DNA of 64,000 nt from UBA2336 sp964404445 (GCA_964404445.1 CAYOJW010000003.1:636217-700216); one strand, 5' to 3'; counted from the first letter of the stretch, positions 44,061 to 53,611 are shown. The notes: generated by a model from the letters alone, not told the origin. Numbers and translations: made by a program.

Positions 44061-44690
44061 ATGAATCTGAAACAGGTAATTGATACATTAGAACTACGGT
44101 TGAGGTGGCCATTACCGGCAGCGGCTGCGCATGAGGCTTTGCGTGCGCGCCCGGTACGCGGTGCGTTTCCCGATTTTGGTCATACGTTGCCGCCCAAACC
44201 TGGTAGTGTGCTGATCCTGTTATATGAACAGGAAGGCACTGTCAGGTTTCCGTTGATCAAACGCTCGGCCTATAAAGGCGCACATAGCGCGCAGGTTAGT
44301 TTTCCGGGCGGTAAAGCCGAGGCGGGCGAGAACGTAATCGAAGCGGCTTTGCGCGAAAGCCAGGAAGAAATAGGCATTGCCCGTCAGCATATAGAAATTA
44401 TTGGCCAGTTAAGCGATTTTAATGTAATACCCAGTAATTTTTTGGTAACGCCCGTTATCGGTACGTTAAGCTATGTACCTGTACTTAGCCCTGACCCGCG
44501 CGAAGTGGATAAGATTATCTATGCCAACGTGGATGAGTTGCTGCGTGACGATGCCATTCACGAACAGGAAATTTTAGCGGCCGGTACCTACCCGATGATA
44601 GCCCCACACTTCTTAGTTGAAAATGAAATTGTGTGGGGTGCAACCGCCATGATGCTGAATGAGTTCAGAACGGTGCTTTTAAATGGATGA
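44061..44690 (+). CDS. Nudix hydrolase, CoA pyrophosphatase type
   Basis: This 209-residue protein contains the Nudix box in SFPGGKAEAGENVIEAAL-RESQEEIGI (about 80-106), with the metal-binding glutamates. Before it, LIKRSAYKGAHSAQVSFPGG fits the CoA pyrophosphatase (NudL/PCD1) subgroup, which cleaves CoA to 4'-phosphopantetheine and 3',5'-ADP. The N-terminus has a family-typical extension. It is co-oriented with the TPR lipoprotein gene. Confidence 0.88.
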   Translation: MNLKQVIDTLELRLRWPLPAAAAHEALRARPVRGAFPDFGHTLPPKPGSVLILLYEQEGTVRFPLIKRSAYKGAHSAQVSFPGGKAEAGENVIEAALRESQEEIGIARQHIEIIGQLSDFNVIPSNFLVTPVIGTLSYVPVLSPDPREVDKIIYANVDELLRDDAIHEQEILAAGTYPMIAPHFLVENEIVWGATAMMLNEFRTVLLNG

Positions 44691-44798
44691 GAAAAGGAGC
44701 ATTTGATACAAAACTCTATGATTGATTTAAAAAGACTACGAACCGGCCGGTACGACTTCTCTGGATTTTCTCTGTGAAAGGCTACTAATATTTCTCAG

Positions 44799-44877
44799 CG
44801 TTCTCTGTGGTTAAACCCAAAACAAAGTTTCGGCTAAAGAACCTTAATGGAAATATCTGTTCACCACAGAGAGCACC
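44799..44877. repeat. Imperfect inverted repeat in the nudix-katG gap
   Basis: TCTCTGTGGTTAA (near 44802-44814) and TTCACCACAGAGA (44860-44872) are inverted copies, with further CTCTGTG/ACAGAG fragments on either side. The 318-base gap holds otherwise only the katG terminator. The arms resemble those of the element between hisA and hisH, so this may be a decayed copy of the same repeat family. Confidence 0.45.
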
Positions 44878-44954
44878 GGGGTACCACAAAGTTTACAGAG
44901 CGTTTAGAGTATGATCAGAAAAATTGTGTGTAATATCAGTCACATGTATGCCAT

Positions 44955-44986
44955 AAAAAAAGCGGCCCATTGTCAGGCCGCTTTTT
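44955..44986 (-). terminator. Intrinsic terminator of katG
   Basis: AAAAAGCGGCC and GGCCGCTTTTT form an 11-bp stem with an 8-base loop; T-runs on both strands make it potentially bidirectional. It lies 22 bases after the katG stop. Confidence 0.9.
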
Positions 44987-45007
44987 AAACAATTATACAA
45001 TCAGGAA

Positions 45008-47221
45008 TTAATTACGTACGTCAAAGCGATCGGCATCCATAACCTTCGCCCAGGCCGCTACAAAATCTTTCACAAACTTTTCAGCGGCATCAGCGCTTCC
45101 GTACACTTCGGCCAGGGCGCGTAACTCAGCGTTTGAACCGAAAACCAGATCGGCACGGGTAGCTGTCCATTTTACATCGCCTGTTTTGCGGTCGCGGCCT
45201 TCAAACAGGTTTTTCGATTTATCTACGGGAGTCCATGCAGTACCCATGTCTAACAGGTTCAGGAAGAAATCGTTCGTTAAAGTTTCCGGGCGTTCGGTGA
45301 ACACACCATGCTTCGATCCATCGAAGTTGGTATTCAACGCACGCATACCGCCAATCAATACCGTAAGTTCGGGCGCGGTAAGGGTTAACAGTTGTGCCTT
45401 GTCAATCAGCAATGCTTCGGCAGGAATGCCGGGGTTTTTCAGATAGTTTCTGAACCCATCGGCAATTGGTTCCATCACGGCAAACGATTCAACATCGGTT
45501 TGCTCTTGTGAGGCATCGCCACGGCCTTGTGTAAACGGTACGGTTATATCAAAGCCGGCATTCTTAGCCGCTTTTTCAACACCTGCGTTACCGGCCAGCA
45601 CAATTAAATCGGCTAACGATACATTACCGAAATCTTTTTGAATGCCTTCTAAGATTTGCAACACTTTTGCTAATTGTGCGGGGTTGTTCACTTGCCAGTC
45701 TTTTTGCGGAGCTAAACGAATACGGGCACCATTGGCACCGCCTCGTTTGTCTGATCCACGGAACGTAGAAGCCGAAGCCCATGCAGTTGATACCAACTGC
45801 GATACCGTAAGACCAGATGCTGCAATTTTTTCTTTTAAAGTAGCAATGTCTTTATCGGTTAGTTTGTGCGTAGCTGCCGGAATAGGATCTTGCCAGATCA
45901 ATTCTTCTTTCGGTACTTCCGGGCCGAGGTAACGGCTAACGGGGCCCATGTCGCGGTGTGTGAGTTTAAACCAGGCACGCGCAAAGGCATCCGCGAAAGC
46001 GTCAGGGTCTTCATAAAAACGTCTGGATATTTTTTCATAATCCGGATCGGCACGCAAGGCGATGTCGGTCGTTAACATTTTGGGTGCATGACGTTTTGAT
46101 TTATCGTGCGCATCGGGCACGGAGTTGGCACCGGCACCGTGTTTGGGTTGCCACTGGTGCGCACCGGCAGGGCTTTTGGTTAACTCCCAATCGTAACCGA
46201 ACAAATTCCAGAAGAAGTTGTTGCTCCATTTAGTTGGTGTTGAAGTCCAGATAATTTCAATACCACTGGTAATGGTATCGCCCGCTTTACCGGAGCCAAA
46301 GCTACTCTTCCAGCCCAAGCCTTGTTCTTCGATGCTTGCCGCTTCAGGTTCGGCACCTACAAGTGCGGCATCGCCTGCACCGTGTGTTTTACCGAAGGTA
46401 TGCCCACCGGCAATCAGTGCTACGGTTTCTTCATCGCTCATGGCCATACGCTTAAAGGTTTCGCGGATGTCGTGTGCAGCGGCAATCGGATCGGGATTTC
46501 CATCGGGGCCTTCAGGGTTTACATAAATTAACCCCATCTGCACGGCAGCCAACGGATTTTCAAGGTCGCGTTTGCCTGAGTAACGGCTGTTCGGATTATC
46601 GGTTGGCGCTAACCACGTTGTTTCAGAACCCCAGTACACGCCTAATTCGGGTTCCCACACATCTTCACGGCCACCGGCAAAGCCAAAGGTTTTGAAGCCC
46701 ATCGATTCTAACGCTACGTTTCCGGTAAGTACGAGTAAATCGGCCCACGAAATTTTCTTACCATACTTTTGCTTGATCGGCCACAACAACCTGCGGGCTT
46801 TATCAAGGTTTCCGTTATCAGGCCAACTGTTGAGGGGGGCAAAACGTTGTTGCCCTGTGCCTGCACCACCGCGACCGTCACCAATGCGGTATGTACCGGC
46901 CGCGTGCCAGGCCATCCGTACAAAGAGGGGGCCATAATGACCGAAATCGGCCGGCCACCAGTCTTGCGAATCGGTCATCAATGCCGTAAGGTCTTTCTTT
47001 AACGCTGCCAAATCGAGGCTTTTAAACGCTTCGGCATAGTCAAATTTTTCATCCATCGGGTTGGAAAGAGAAGAGTTCTGGCGAAGGAGGTTCACTTTCA
47101 ACTGGTTAGGCCACCAGTTTTGGTTTTGTGTGCCACCGCCAGCGGTTTGCTTTACGGCTCCGGTAAACGGACATTTTGCATCCGAGCTGTTCAGGTCAGC
47201 TAATTCTGAGTGATCTTTCAT
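45008..47221 (-). CDS. katG: Catalase-peroxidase
   Basis: This 737-residue haem enzyme detoxifies hydrogen peroxide. The distal site is VRMAWHAAGTYR (Arg, Trp, His about 98-110) and the proximal His is in ALIAGGHTFGKTHGAG. The Trp-Tyr-Met adduct residues are present (the Tyr in GLIYVNPEGPDG). Both tandem peroxidase-like domains are complete. There is no export signal. Upstream, ATAGATATATTCTAT (47314-47328) is a symmetrical 15-base element that could be a regulator site, but it does not match a standard PerR or OxyR box. Confidence 0.98.
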   Translation of the reverse strand: MKDHSELADLNSSDAKCPFTGAVKQTAGGGTQNQNWWPNQLKVNLLRQNSSLSNPMDEKFDYAEAFKSLDLAALKKDLTALMTDSQDWWPADFGHYGPLFVRMAWHAAGTYRIGDGRGGAGTGQQRFAPLNSWPDNGNLDKARRLLWPIKQKYGKKISWADLLVLTGNVALESMGFKTFGFAGGREDVWEPELGVYWGSETTWLAPTDNPNSRYSGKRDLENPLAAVQMGLIYVNPEGPDGNPDPIAAAHDIRETFKRMAMSDEETVALIAGGHTFGKTHGAGDAALVGAEPEAASIEEQGLGWKSSFGSGKAGDTITSGIEIIWTSTPTKWSNNFFWNLFGYDWELTKSPAGAHQWQPKHGAGANSVPDAHDKSKRHAPKMLTTDIALRADPDYEKISRRFYEDPDAFADAFARAWFKLTHRDMGPVSRYLGPEVPKEELIWQDPIPAATHKLTDKDIATLKEKIAASGLTVSQLVSTAWASASTFRGSDKRGGANGARIRLAPQKDWQVNNPAQLAKVLQILEGIQKDFGNVSLADLIVLAGNAGVEKAAKNAGFDITVPFTQGRGDASQEQTDVESFAVMEPIADGFRNYLKNPGIPAEALLIDKAQLLTLTAPELTVLIGGMRALNTNFDGSKHGVFTERPETLTNDFFLNLLDMGTAWTPVDKSKNLFEGRDRKTGDVKWTATRADLVFGSNAELRALAEVYGSADAAEKFVKDFVAAWAKVMDADRFDVRN

Positions 47222-47429
47222 AAAGTATTGAATAGAATTAAATAGTTACACGTTCTGCCATCAATATTATGGGCTATCAAGCAATAAATCAAATTGATTG
47301 TTTTTATGATTATATAGATATATTCTATTTACCCTGATGCGTGTTAAGATTAACAGGAAATTGCGTACTTAAAAATGACTATTGTCAGTTCGGGTACAAT
47401 GCCGGGCGGGGAATGAAGCGTTAACCTTG

Positions 47430-47918
47430 TCAGGGCTTACGTTTCCATACTTTATCGGAGCTTTTTAAATACTCCGATAAGGCAGCCGAACCATACCAAT
47501 CGAATAACTCAACATCCAACAAACCCGCTTTAACGGCAGGGTCGGTTTGCAGTATTGCGTTGGCTTCTTCGTGGTTAGCGATGTTGGTAAGGATGAACAG
47601 CCCACGGTATTGTTTGTCGTTCTTACCAAAAGGCTCGGCCACGATCAGTTTTTTTTGTTCGACTAACCGGTTAATGTTTTCCATGTGCCCGCTGAAATGC
47701 TCGCTGATTACTTTCTTATCGGTTAGCTGGGCAGTTCCCGTTTTCAGTATCACAAAGATGTAACTCTTCATGCCGTAATCATCGGCACCTACGGCTTTTG
47801 CCAGAGCCGCATCGTAATTGGGGTTGGCATTAACAGTATCGTTTGAAACAGTTTGCGCAAGCGAGGTTTGATGGTACGCAAGCGTGCTGATGAAAAGGAT
47901 GATGAACAGTGTTTTCAT
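47430..47918 (-). CDS. Secreted YCII-domain protein
   Basis: This 162-residue protein from MKTLFIILFIS (47918) has a signal peptide ending near SLAQ. The rest matches the YCII ferredoxin-like domain: KSYIFVILKTG, HFSGHMENINRLVEQKKLIVAEPFG and DPAVKAGLLDVELFDWYG, with the conserved His and Asp of the family. The longer frame adds 11 residues upstream of the signal peptide and is less likely. Its position downstream of katG's promoter region, on the same strand, does not by itself define a role. Confidence 0.82.
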   Translation of the reverse strand: MKTLFIILFISTLAYHQTSLAQTVSNDTVNANPNYDAALAKAVGADDYGMKSYIFVILKTGTAQLTDKKVISEHFSGHMENINRLVEQKKLIVAEPFGKNDKQYRGLFILTNIANHEEANAILQTDPAVKAGLLDVELFDWYGSAALSEYLKSSDKVWKRKP

Positions 47919-48071
47919 AAGTTGGTAGTCGGCTGTTTGGGTGTGGTTCAAGGTAAAAAAGTTTAAGCACTTTTTAATTGTACAGGGTGTGCCAGGCTAC
48001 TTCGTATTTATTTGGATTAATTCTAAATTAAACTGTAATTTGCTCTCAAATTCATTGTTTAAGGTTTTCTG

Positions 48072-48731
48072 GTGAAACCCATTACCATTTTATTGGCGGA
48101 CACTCAACCGCTTACAGCGGCCGGCATTCGTTTTTTGGCGGAGTCGAGCCGGGAGGCAACCATTATTGGTACTGCAAAAGATGCGCATAAGGTGGCCGAT
48201 ATGGTACGAAACATAAAACCCGATTTGCTGATTGCCGATTACAACCTTCCGGGATCGCTTACCCTCAATAACCTGTCGCAAATTATCAACACCACAAATG
48301 TTAATACGCTGATCATATCTTCCGATAACAATCACGACACCATCCGCCAATCGTTGAAATCAGGTGTGAAGGGATACATCACAAAAGAATGCAGCCGCGA
48401 AGAAATATTGTTGGCCATCCGGTCAACGGCCAAAGGCGAGAAGTTTTTCTGCCATAAAATTCTTGATGTAATTATGGAGCAACCCGCAGTAAGCGAAACG
48501 CAGGCGTGCGAGCCTACCGTGCTAACACTGCGCGAAACCGAAGTGCTAACATTGTTGGCGAAAGGATTCTCTACACAAAAAGCGGCCGATAAACTCAATC
48601 TTAGTCCGCATACCATCCACACGCACCGCAAGAGTATCATTAAAAAACTGAACATAAAATCACCTACCGAGTTTGTGCTGTACGCCCTCGATTTTGGCCT
48701 GATGACCCTGCGGAGTAATACCGGTGTTTAA
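48072..48731 (+). CDS. NarL/FixJ-type response regulator
   Basis: This 219-residue protein has a receiver domain (about 1-120) with the phosphoacceptor Asp in LLIADYNLPGS (about 56), followed by a LuxR-type helix-turn-helix LTLRETEVLTLLAKGFSTQKAADKL-NLSPHTIHTH (about 150-185). Only one acidic residue (LLADTQP) occupies the usual double-acid pocket. Start codon is GTG. No kinase gene is adjacent. Its position directly before hmuT, next to a 7-2-7 dyad as NarL-like regulators prefer, suggests that it controls the haem locus; this is inference. Confidence 0.9.
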   Translation: MKPITILLADTQPLTAAGIRFLAESSREATIIGTAKDAHKVADMVRNIKPDLLIADYNLPGSLTLNNLSQIINTTNVNTLIISSDNNHDTIRQSLKSGVKGYITKECSREEILLAIRSTAKGEKFFCHKILDVIMEQPAVSETQACEPTVLTLRETEVLTLLAKGFSTQKAADKLNLSPHTIHTHRKSIIKKLNIKSPTEFVLYALDFGLMTLRSNTGV

Positions 48732-48748
48732 GCAAAAATACCAACGAT

Positions 48749-48766
48749 ATACCCTTACAAGGGTAT
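48749..48766. promoter_or_regulatory. Dyad upstream of hmuT
   Basis: ATACCCTTACAAGGGTAT is a perfect 18-base palindrome, followed by another GGGTAT half-site. It is centred about 70 bases before the predicted hmuT transcription start. Related ATACYY..RRGTAT dyads precede hmuR. Confidence 0.55.
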
Positions 48767-48790
48767 GGGTATTTTCCCCTTTTCAGGCTA

Positions 48791-48821
48791 TTGTAAGCAC
48801 TTTTTGCCAGCCTTACCTTTG
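48791..48821 (+). promoter_or_regulatory. hmuT promoter
   Basis: TTG (48791-48793), a 20-base spacer and TACCTTTG (48814-48821) match the Bacteroidota -33/-7 pattern exactly. The hmuT ATG is 25 bases further on. Confidence 0.6.
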
Positions 48822-48845
48822 TTTAGAAATAATCTAAATACCTTA

Positions 48846-49694
48846 ATGGATATAAGTAAACGTAGAACCGGTATTTTTTTCGTATTGATGTTGGCGTTTG
48901 GTTCGGCATTTTCGCAACAGCGGATTATCACGGCCGGCAGCGCCTTAACCGAAACGGTTTGTGCGCTTGGCGATTGTGATAAGATTGTCGCCTCCGACCG
49001 CACCAGTTTATATCCCGAATCGATTCAGAAACTTCCATCCATCGGCTATCGCGGAAGTATCAGTGCCGAAGGTATCATCAGCCTGAAACCTACATTAATC
49101 ATTGCCGAGAAAGATTATGTGAAAGACGAAGTATTGGCACAACTGACTTCGAGCGGCATTAAGTTGCTCATCATCGACCGTAAAATGACGGTTGAAGATA
49201 CCAAAAAATATATTGCACAAATAGCCGAAGTATTAAACCGCCAGGCCGAAGGCAAAAAGCTGATTGCCGAAATCGATGCCGACCTGAATGAAGCCAAAGC
49301 GTTAATAAGCCGGGCAACCTCCAAACCGAAAGTATTAGGCGTGTATAATCGCGGTGCATCAACCATCAGCATGGCCGGTAAAGATACCTTTGGCGAAATA
49401 ATCAACTACACCGGTGCACAAAATGTATTTACTTCCGTAGAAGGGTATAAACCCTTGAACACCGAAGCGTTGATTGCCGGTAACCCCGATTACCTGATTA
49501 CAACATCGTACGGATTAGAAAGCATTGGCGGCATCGATGGCTTTTTAAAAATACCGGGTGTGGCACAAACTACGGCCGGTCGTAAAAAACAAGTTATTGC
49601 CATCGACACACTCATGCTCACCAATTTCGGGCCGCGTGTGGGCAAAGCCATTAAAGAAATTATTTACCTCATCCATCCCGAACTTAAAAGCTAA
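48846..49694 (+). CDS. hmuT: Haemin ABC transporter substrate-binding protein
   Basis: This 282-residue protein is a periplasmic haem/siderophore-type binding protein (helical-backbone class III): a signal peptide MDISKRRTGIFF..GSAFSQ, then ITAGSALTETVCALG, VASDRTSLYPES and a C-terminal lobe NTEALIAGNPDYLITTS. I place the start at ATG 48846 because the signal peptide begins there; the longer frame would run back over the promoter. hmuU starts one base after the stop. Haem is assigned from the HmuS, HmuR and HmuY neighbours. Confidence 0.9.
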   Translation: MDISKRRTGIFFVLMLAFGSAFSQQRIITAGSALTETVCALGDCDKIVASDRTSLYPESIQKLPSIGYRGSISAEGIISLKPTLIIAEKDYVKDEVLAQLTSSGIKLLIIDRKMTVEDTKKYIAQIAEVLNRQAEGKKLIAEIDADLNEAKALISRATSKPKVLGVYNRGASTISMAGKDTFGEIINYTGAQNVFTSVEGYKPLNTEALIAGNPDYLITTSYGLESIGGIDGFLKIPGVAQTTAGRKKQVIAIDTLMLTNFGPRVGKAIKEIIYLIHPELKS

Positions 49695-50762
49695 GTGAAC
49701 ATCGCTTTAACCATACGCGAATCACGTACGGCTGTAATTATCACAGCACTCGGCATCATGTTAGTGTGTACAGCTTTGTTTTCGCTAACCATTGGTGCGG
49801 TTGCCATTCCTGCTCAGGATGTTGTTGTGATACTATTTCAAAAACTTGGATTGTTTTCGCACGTTGAGGTGGACAGCACTCACGAAATAGTATTAACCTC
49901 CATACGCTTTCCACGGATATTAATGACACTGTTGATTGGTGCCGCATTGGGCATTAGCGGTGCTTCGTTGCAGGGATTGTTCCGCAACCCGTTGGTAGAA
50001 CCGAGCTTAATTGGCGTATCGGGCGGGGCGGCAGTGGGCGTGGTGCTGGTAATAGTATTCGGTGCGGTATTGGCATTGCCCAAAGAAGGCTTTTTGTTTA
50101 ACGCCATCATCCCGATTACGGCATTTGCAGGAGGGTTAGCCGTTACGTTATTAGTATTGCAACTGAGCAACCAGGCCGGAAAAACCAACATAGCCGTTTT
50201 GGTATTGGTAGGTGTGGCCATCAATGCATTGGCCGGTGCCATTATCGGGCTGGCTATTTTTTATGCCGATGATAACCAGTTGCGCACCTTTACATTTTGG
50301 ACGCTGGGCGATTTAGGTGGGGCAACGGTTTCTAAACTTATCCTGTCGGCACCGTTGCTGATCATATCCATTGTTGCGTTGCTTTTTTATTCAGGTACAC
50401 TCAACGCTATTGCGTTGGGCGAAGCCGAAGCGTACCATATAGGCGTTGATGTTGAACGCACAAAACGCATCATCATTTTCTTTAGTGCATTGGCGGTGGG
50501 CGTGAGTGTTTCCCTTGCGGGGATGATTGGTTTCATTGGTTTGGTTATACCGCATTTGGTGCGTGTACTGTTTCATGCCGACAACCGGTTAGTGTTGCCG
50601 GCTTCGGTAATTGGCGGAGCTTGGTTACTGATTGCAGCCGACATTATCGCCCGCACTATTGTAAGCCCGGCCGAGTTGCCCATTGGTGTGGTTACCGCGC
50701 TGATCGGTTCACCGTTCTTTATTATGTTATTGGTAAAGGCAAAACGCAAAAACGAATTGTAA
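49695..50762 (+). CDS. hmuU: Haemin ABC transporter permease
   Basis: This 355-residue permease belongs to the BtuC/FecCD family with about ten membrane helices. Visible features are FPRILMTLLIGAALGISGASLQGLFRNPL (the GAxLGxSGxxxQxxxRNPL type signature) near 75-103, and the coupling-helix region GFIGLVIPHLVRVLF (about 278-292). The start codon is GTG, immediately after the hmuT stop. It dimerises in the inner membrane and is energised by HmuV. Confidence 0.93.
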   Translation: MNIALTIRESRTAVIITALGIMLVCTALFSLTIGAVAIPAQDVVVILFQKLGLFSHVEVDSTHEIVLTSIRFPRILMTLLIGAALGISGASLQGLFRNPLVEPSLIGVSGGAAVGVVLVIVFGAVLALPKEGFLFNAIIPITAFAGGLAVTLLVLQLSNQAGKTNIAVLVLVGVAINALAGAIIGLAIFYADDNQLRTFTFWTLGDLGGATVSKLILSAPLLIISIVALLFYSGTLNAIALGEAEAYHIGVDVERTKRIIIFFSALAVGVSVSLAGMIGFIGLVIPHLVRVLFHADNRLVLPASVIGGAWLLIAADIIARTIVSPAELPIGVVTALIGSPFFIMLLVKAKRKNEL

Positions 50763-51580
50763 TGTATCAGGCAAAAGAAATAGGGTTTCGTGTTCGCGAT
50801 AAGATTATTCTTCAACAGGTGAATTTATCATTTCAACCGGGCGAGTTTACAGCTGTGGTGGGGCCTAACGGGGCAGGGAAGAGTACGTTACTGAAAGCAT
50901 TAGCGAACGAAACGGGCTTTCAGGGCGAAATAAACATTAACGGTAAACCTGTAAAATCGTATTCGGCACGGTCGTTATCGTTGGTGCGTGCCGTATTGCC
51001 GCAAAGCTCAACAGTGCCTTTTGCCTTTACGGTCGAACAAATCGTGAACCTCGGTCGCCATGCGCACCAGTCAACCAAGATTGAAAACAAGCGCATTGTT
51101 AACGAAGTGATGGAGCTAACCGCCACCCGCGACTTCAGCCAGCGCAGCTACATGACCCTTTCGGGCGGTGAAAAACAACGTGTACAAATGGCACGGGTGT
51201 TAGCACAGGTTTGGGAAGAAACCCTATATCCCCGTTATATTTTATTAGACGAGCCTACTTCAAACATGGACATCGCCCAGCAACAACAGATGTTTAGCCT
51301 GGCGAAAATGGCCTGTACGCGCAACATTGGTGTATTGGCCATTGTACACGATCTGAACCAGGCCGTGCAGTTTGCCGATAAACTTTATTTTTTACGCGAT
51401 GGAAAAGTAACGGCTTCGGGCGAGGCAAAAGATGTGTTTACCAAGTCGAACATCGAAGAAACATTTTGTTGCCGGGTAAACGTATATCACGATCCGTGCA
51501 ACAACTGCCCGTACATTATTCCCGAACGCACAAATACTGAATTACACATAAACCGACATCAAACTGTAAACTTTTCTTAA
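50762..51580 (+). CDS. hmuV: Haemin ABC transporter ATP-binding protein
   Basis: This 272-residue ATPase starts at ATG 50762, overlapping the hmuU stop (TAATG). It has Walker A GPNGAGKST (about 36-44), the Q-loop AVLPQSS, the signature LSGGEKQRVQMARVLA (about 137-152), Walker B YILLDEPTSNMD and switch His VHDLNQA. A longer frame reading back into hmuU is not real. The C-terminal tail carries CCRVNVYHDPCNNCPYIIP, a Cys-rich stretch unlike the core family that might bind haem or metal. Confidence 0.93.
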   Translation: MYQAKEIGFRVRDKIILQQVNLSFQPGEFTAVVGPNGAGKSTLLKALANETGFQGEININGKPVKSYSARSLSLVRAVLPQSSTVPFAFTVEQIVNLGRHAHQSTKIENKRIVNEVMELTATRDFSQRSYMTLSGGEKQRVQMARVLAQVWEETLYPRYILLDEPTSNMDIAQQQQMFSLAKMACTRNIGVLAIVHDLNQAVQFADKLYFLRDGKVTASGEAKDVFTKSNIEETFCCRVNVYHDPCNNCPYIIPERTNTELHINRHQTVNFS

Positions 51581-51585
51581 CATCC

Positions 51586-51641
51586 ACTAATACCTAACAC
51601 CCAACAACTAACAACTAAGGTCTAACATCTAAAATCTAACG
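51586..51641 (+). repeat. Eight-unit heptanucleotide repeat directly before hmuS
   Basis: Units ACTAATA, CCTAACA, CCCAACA, ACTAACA, ACTAAGG, TCTAACA, TCTAAAA and TCTAACG follow each other in strict 7-base phase and end 2 bases before the hmuS ATG. The whole hmuV-hmuS spacer is therefore repeat, with no ribosome-binding sequence visible. Confidence 0.75.
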
Positions 51642-51643
51642 AT

Positions 51644-52717
51644 ATGAGTACACTCGCAGAACCTACATCATCAACACTTCGTGAAGCATGGAAAAACTTA
51701 CAGCAAACCAACCCCGGCCTTCGCATCCGTGATTGTGCCGAACAATTAGGTGTTAGCGAAGCCGAACTGTTGGCGACAACCGTAGGTGAATACACCACGA
51801 AACTCGAAGGCGACTGGACAGAATTGCTAAAACGCTTACCCGAACTTGGCCGGGTAATGGCATTAACCCGTAACGATGGTTGCGTGCTCGAAAATAAAGG
51901 CACGTTTCAGAAAATTGAAATCATGGGTTCGCCAGCGTACCGCATGGCAACGGTAGTTGGCCCGATTGAATGGCGCACATTTTTTAACGGATGGAAATTT
52001 GGTTTTGCCGTACGCCAGCAAACACCGCGCGGATTACAGCAAAGCATTCAGGTTTTCGACCCGGCCGGAACAGCCGTAACAAAAATATTTTTGCAGGAGG
52101 AGCAGGGTAACCGAAAAGGAAGCGACCAGGAAGCATTCGATAAATTGGTAAGCGATTTTACAGCACCCGAACAATCAACCGAAATAAAAACACAACCCGT
52201 TCCGGAGCCCCCCACCAAACCCATTCACGAAATTGATGCAGCCGCATTGCTGAACGACTGGGTTGCCATGAAAGACACACACGATTTCTTTGGTATGTTA
52301 CGCAAGCACAGTATTAACCGGTTGGATGCCTTGTATCTTGCTAAAGACTATGCCTATCAAATTCAGAAAGATTCGCTACGCACTATATTGGAAACAGCGG
52401 CTACTGAAAAACTTCCCATTATGATTTTTGCAGGTAACAACGGCAACATTCAAATCCATCAGGGCAAAGTACAAACCATCCGCATTATGGATCAGTGGTT
52501 AAATGTACTTGACCCCGATTTTAATATGCACTTGCGTGAAGATTTGGTGGACACCGTTTGGGTAGTGAAAAAACCTACAACTGAAGGTATCGTTACCAGC
52601 ATTGAAGTATTTGATGCAAAGAAAAACATGACATCACAGTTTTTCGGGTTGCGCAAACCGGGTATTCCCGAACTGGAAGGCTGGCGCACTGTTGTTGATG
52701 CTTTGGTTAAGCTATAA
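51644..52717 (+). CDS. hmuS: Haemin-degrading factor HmuS/HemS-type
   Basis: This 357-residue cytoplasmic protein matches the HemS/HmuS/ChuS family, which binds incoming haem and either degrades it or passes it on. It consists of two repeated halves: the first with REAWKNLQQTNPGLRIRDCAEQLGVSEAEL, LGRVMALTRNDGCVLENKG and WRTFFNGWKFGFAV; the second from about residue 200 with MIFAGNNGNIQIHQGKVQTI and WLNVLDPDFNMHLREDLV. Length fits. It follows hmuV and likely belongs to the same operon. Confidence 0.93.
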   Translation: MSTLAEPTSSTLREAWKNLQQTNPGLRIRDCAEQLGVSEAELLATTVGEYTTKLEGDWTELLKRLPELGRVMALTRNDGCVLENKGTFQKIEIMGSPAYRMATVVGPIEWRTFFNGWKFGFAVRQQTPRGLQQSIQVFDPAGTAVTKIFLQEEQGNRKGSDQEAFDKLVSDFTAPEQSTEIKTQPVPEPPTKPIHEIDAAALLNDWVAMKDTHDFFGMLRKHSINRLDALYLAKDYAYQIQKDSLRTILETAATEKLPIMIFAGNNGNIQIHQGKVQTIRIMDQWLNVLDPDFNMHLREDLVDTVWVVKKPTTEGIVTSIEVFDAKKNMTSQFFGLRKPGIPELEGWRTVVDALVKL

Positions 52718-52720
52718 GCA

Positions 52721-53611
52721 TCAGTTGGCAAGCTGCATCAGGTATTTCTTAGGTGTGATGCCGTATTTTTTCCGGAAGGCAGCGATATAGTGACTGGGGT
52801 TTGTATAACCGATTTGTGTGGCAACCTCATTCACTTTATACTTTCCGGTATCTAATTGCAGGCGCGAGTAGTCAAGTTTATGGTCGAGTAAATAGCCATA
52901 TACGGTGTTACCGTAAATTTCTTTAAACCCGACTTTAAGCTGAAACTCATTTAAGCCTGCCGCTTTTGCGAGCGCCTTGAGGCCGGGCGGGTTATCAAGG
53001 TTTTTTAACAGGTACTCTTTGGCATGTTTGATTTTGCGTACCGTTTCTTCATTGTTTAAGAACGGGCAGCTTTCGGTATTGGCCTTTTTTTCAGAGAAGT
53101 AAAGGCTTAATAATTCAAAAACTTTGCCTTGCAGGTAAAGCTGCCGGGCATTTGCACTAAGCTGTACATGAAAAAGCTGGTTAAGGGTTACGAGCAGCAT
53201 CGAAGGGATTTCACGCTCATCGTAAAACTTGTAGTTAACGTTCTCGGCTTTTAAAAAGGGTAGAGGCTCGTGCGTGAACAGGTTGTGCAGGTTTTCTAAC
53301 GCGATGAAAAGAAAAACCATTTTCGATTGAGGCGCTACCGTTACGGTAAACGGCAGGTCGCTTTCGGGATTGTACATGAAGTAGTTACGAGGCTTTTGAA
53401 TTTCACGGCTGTAATGCGGGTTAAACTCAAAGGTGGCGCTGCCCTCGATACAAAAATAAAAATGAACCATTTTCCGGCTCAGTTCATTGCGAAGCAACAC
53501 CGCTTCGGTTGACGGATTCTCAACAGTGATCAGACGGATCTGGTCCTGGTCGAAGAGAATCTGTTCTATACTTTTATGGATATTTTTAGGGTGATCGTAC
53601 ACTTCGGTCAT
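52721..53611 (-). CDS. AraC-family transcriptional regulator
   Basis: This 296-residue regulator (start ATG 53611; a TTG lies six codons upstream) has an N-terminal sensing region of about 190 residues and a C-terminal pair of helix-turn-helix motifs: PPGLKALAKAAGLNEFQLKVGFKEIYG (about 208-234) and KVNEVATQIGYTNPSHYIAAFRKKYGITPKKY (about 253-284). It lies between hmuS and hmuR on the opposite strand, a typical place for a haem- or iron-responsive activator. It is divergent from hmuR and shares the 195-base intergenic region with it. Confidence 0.93.
   Translation of the reverse strand: MTEVYDHPKNIHKSIEQILFDQDQIRLITVENPSTEAVLLRNELSRKMVHFYFCIEGSATFEFNPHYSREIQKPRNYFMYNPESDLPFTVTVAPQSKMVFLFIALENLHNLFTHEPLPFLKAENVNYKFYDEREIPSMLLVTLNQLFHVQLSANARQLYLQGKVFELLSLYFSEKKANTESCPFLNNEETVRKIKHAKEYLLKNLDNPPGLKALAKAAGLNEFQLKVGFKEIYGNTVYGYLLDHKLDYSRLQLDTGKYKVNEVATQIGYTNPSHYIAAFRKKYGITPKKYLMQLAN

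Noticed and set aside
47314..47328. PerR or OxyR box upstream of katG (ATAGATATATTCTAT)
   Set aside because: Symmetrical, but it does not match the PerR or OxyR consensus and is AT-only; too weak to list as a separate feature.
48765..48845. Extended N-terminus for hmuT
   Set aside because: It would cover the promoter box TACCTTTG and place 27 residues before a normal signal peptide.
50621..50761. Extended N-terminus for hmuV
   Set aside because: It runs out of frame through hmuU; the ATG at 50762 overlaps the hmuU stop and gives the standard ATPase N-terminus.
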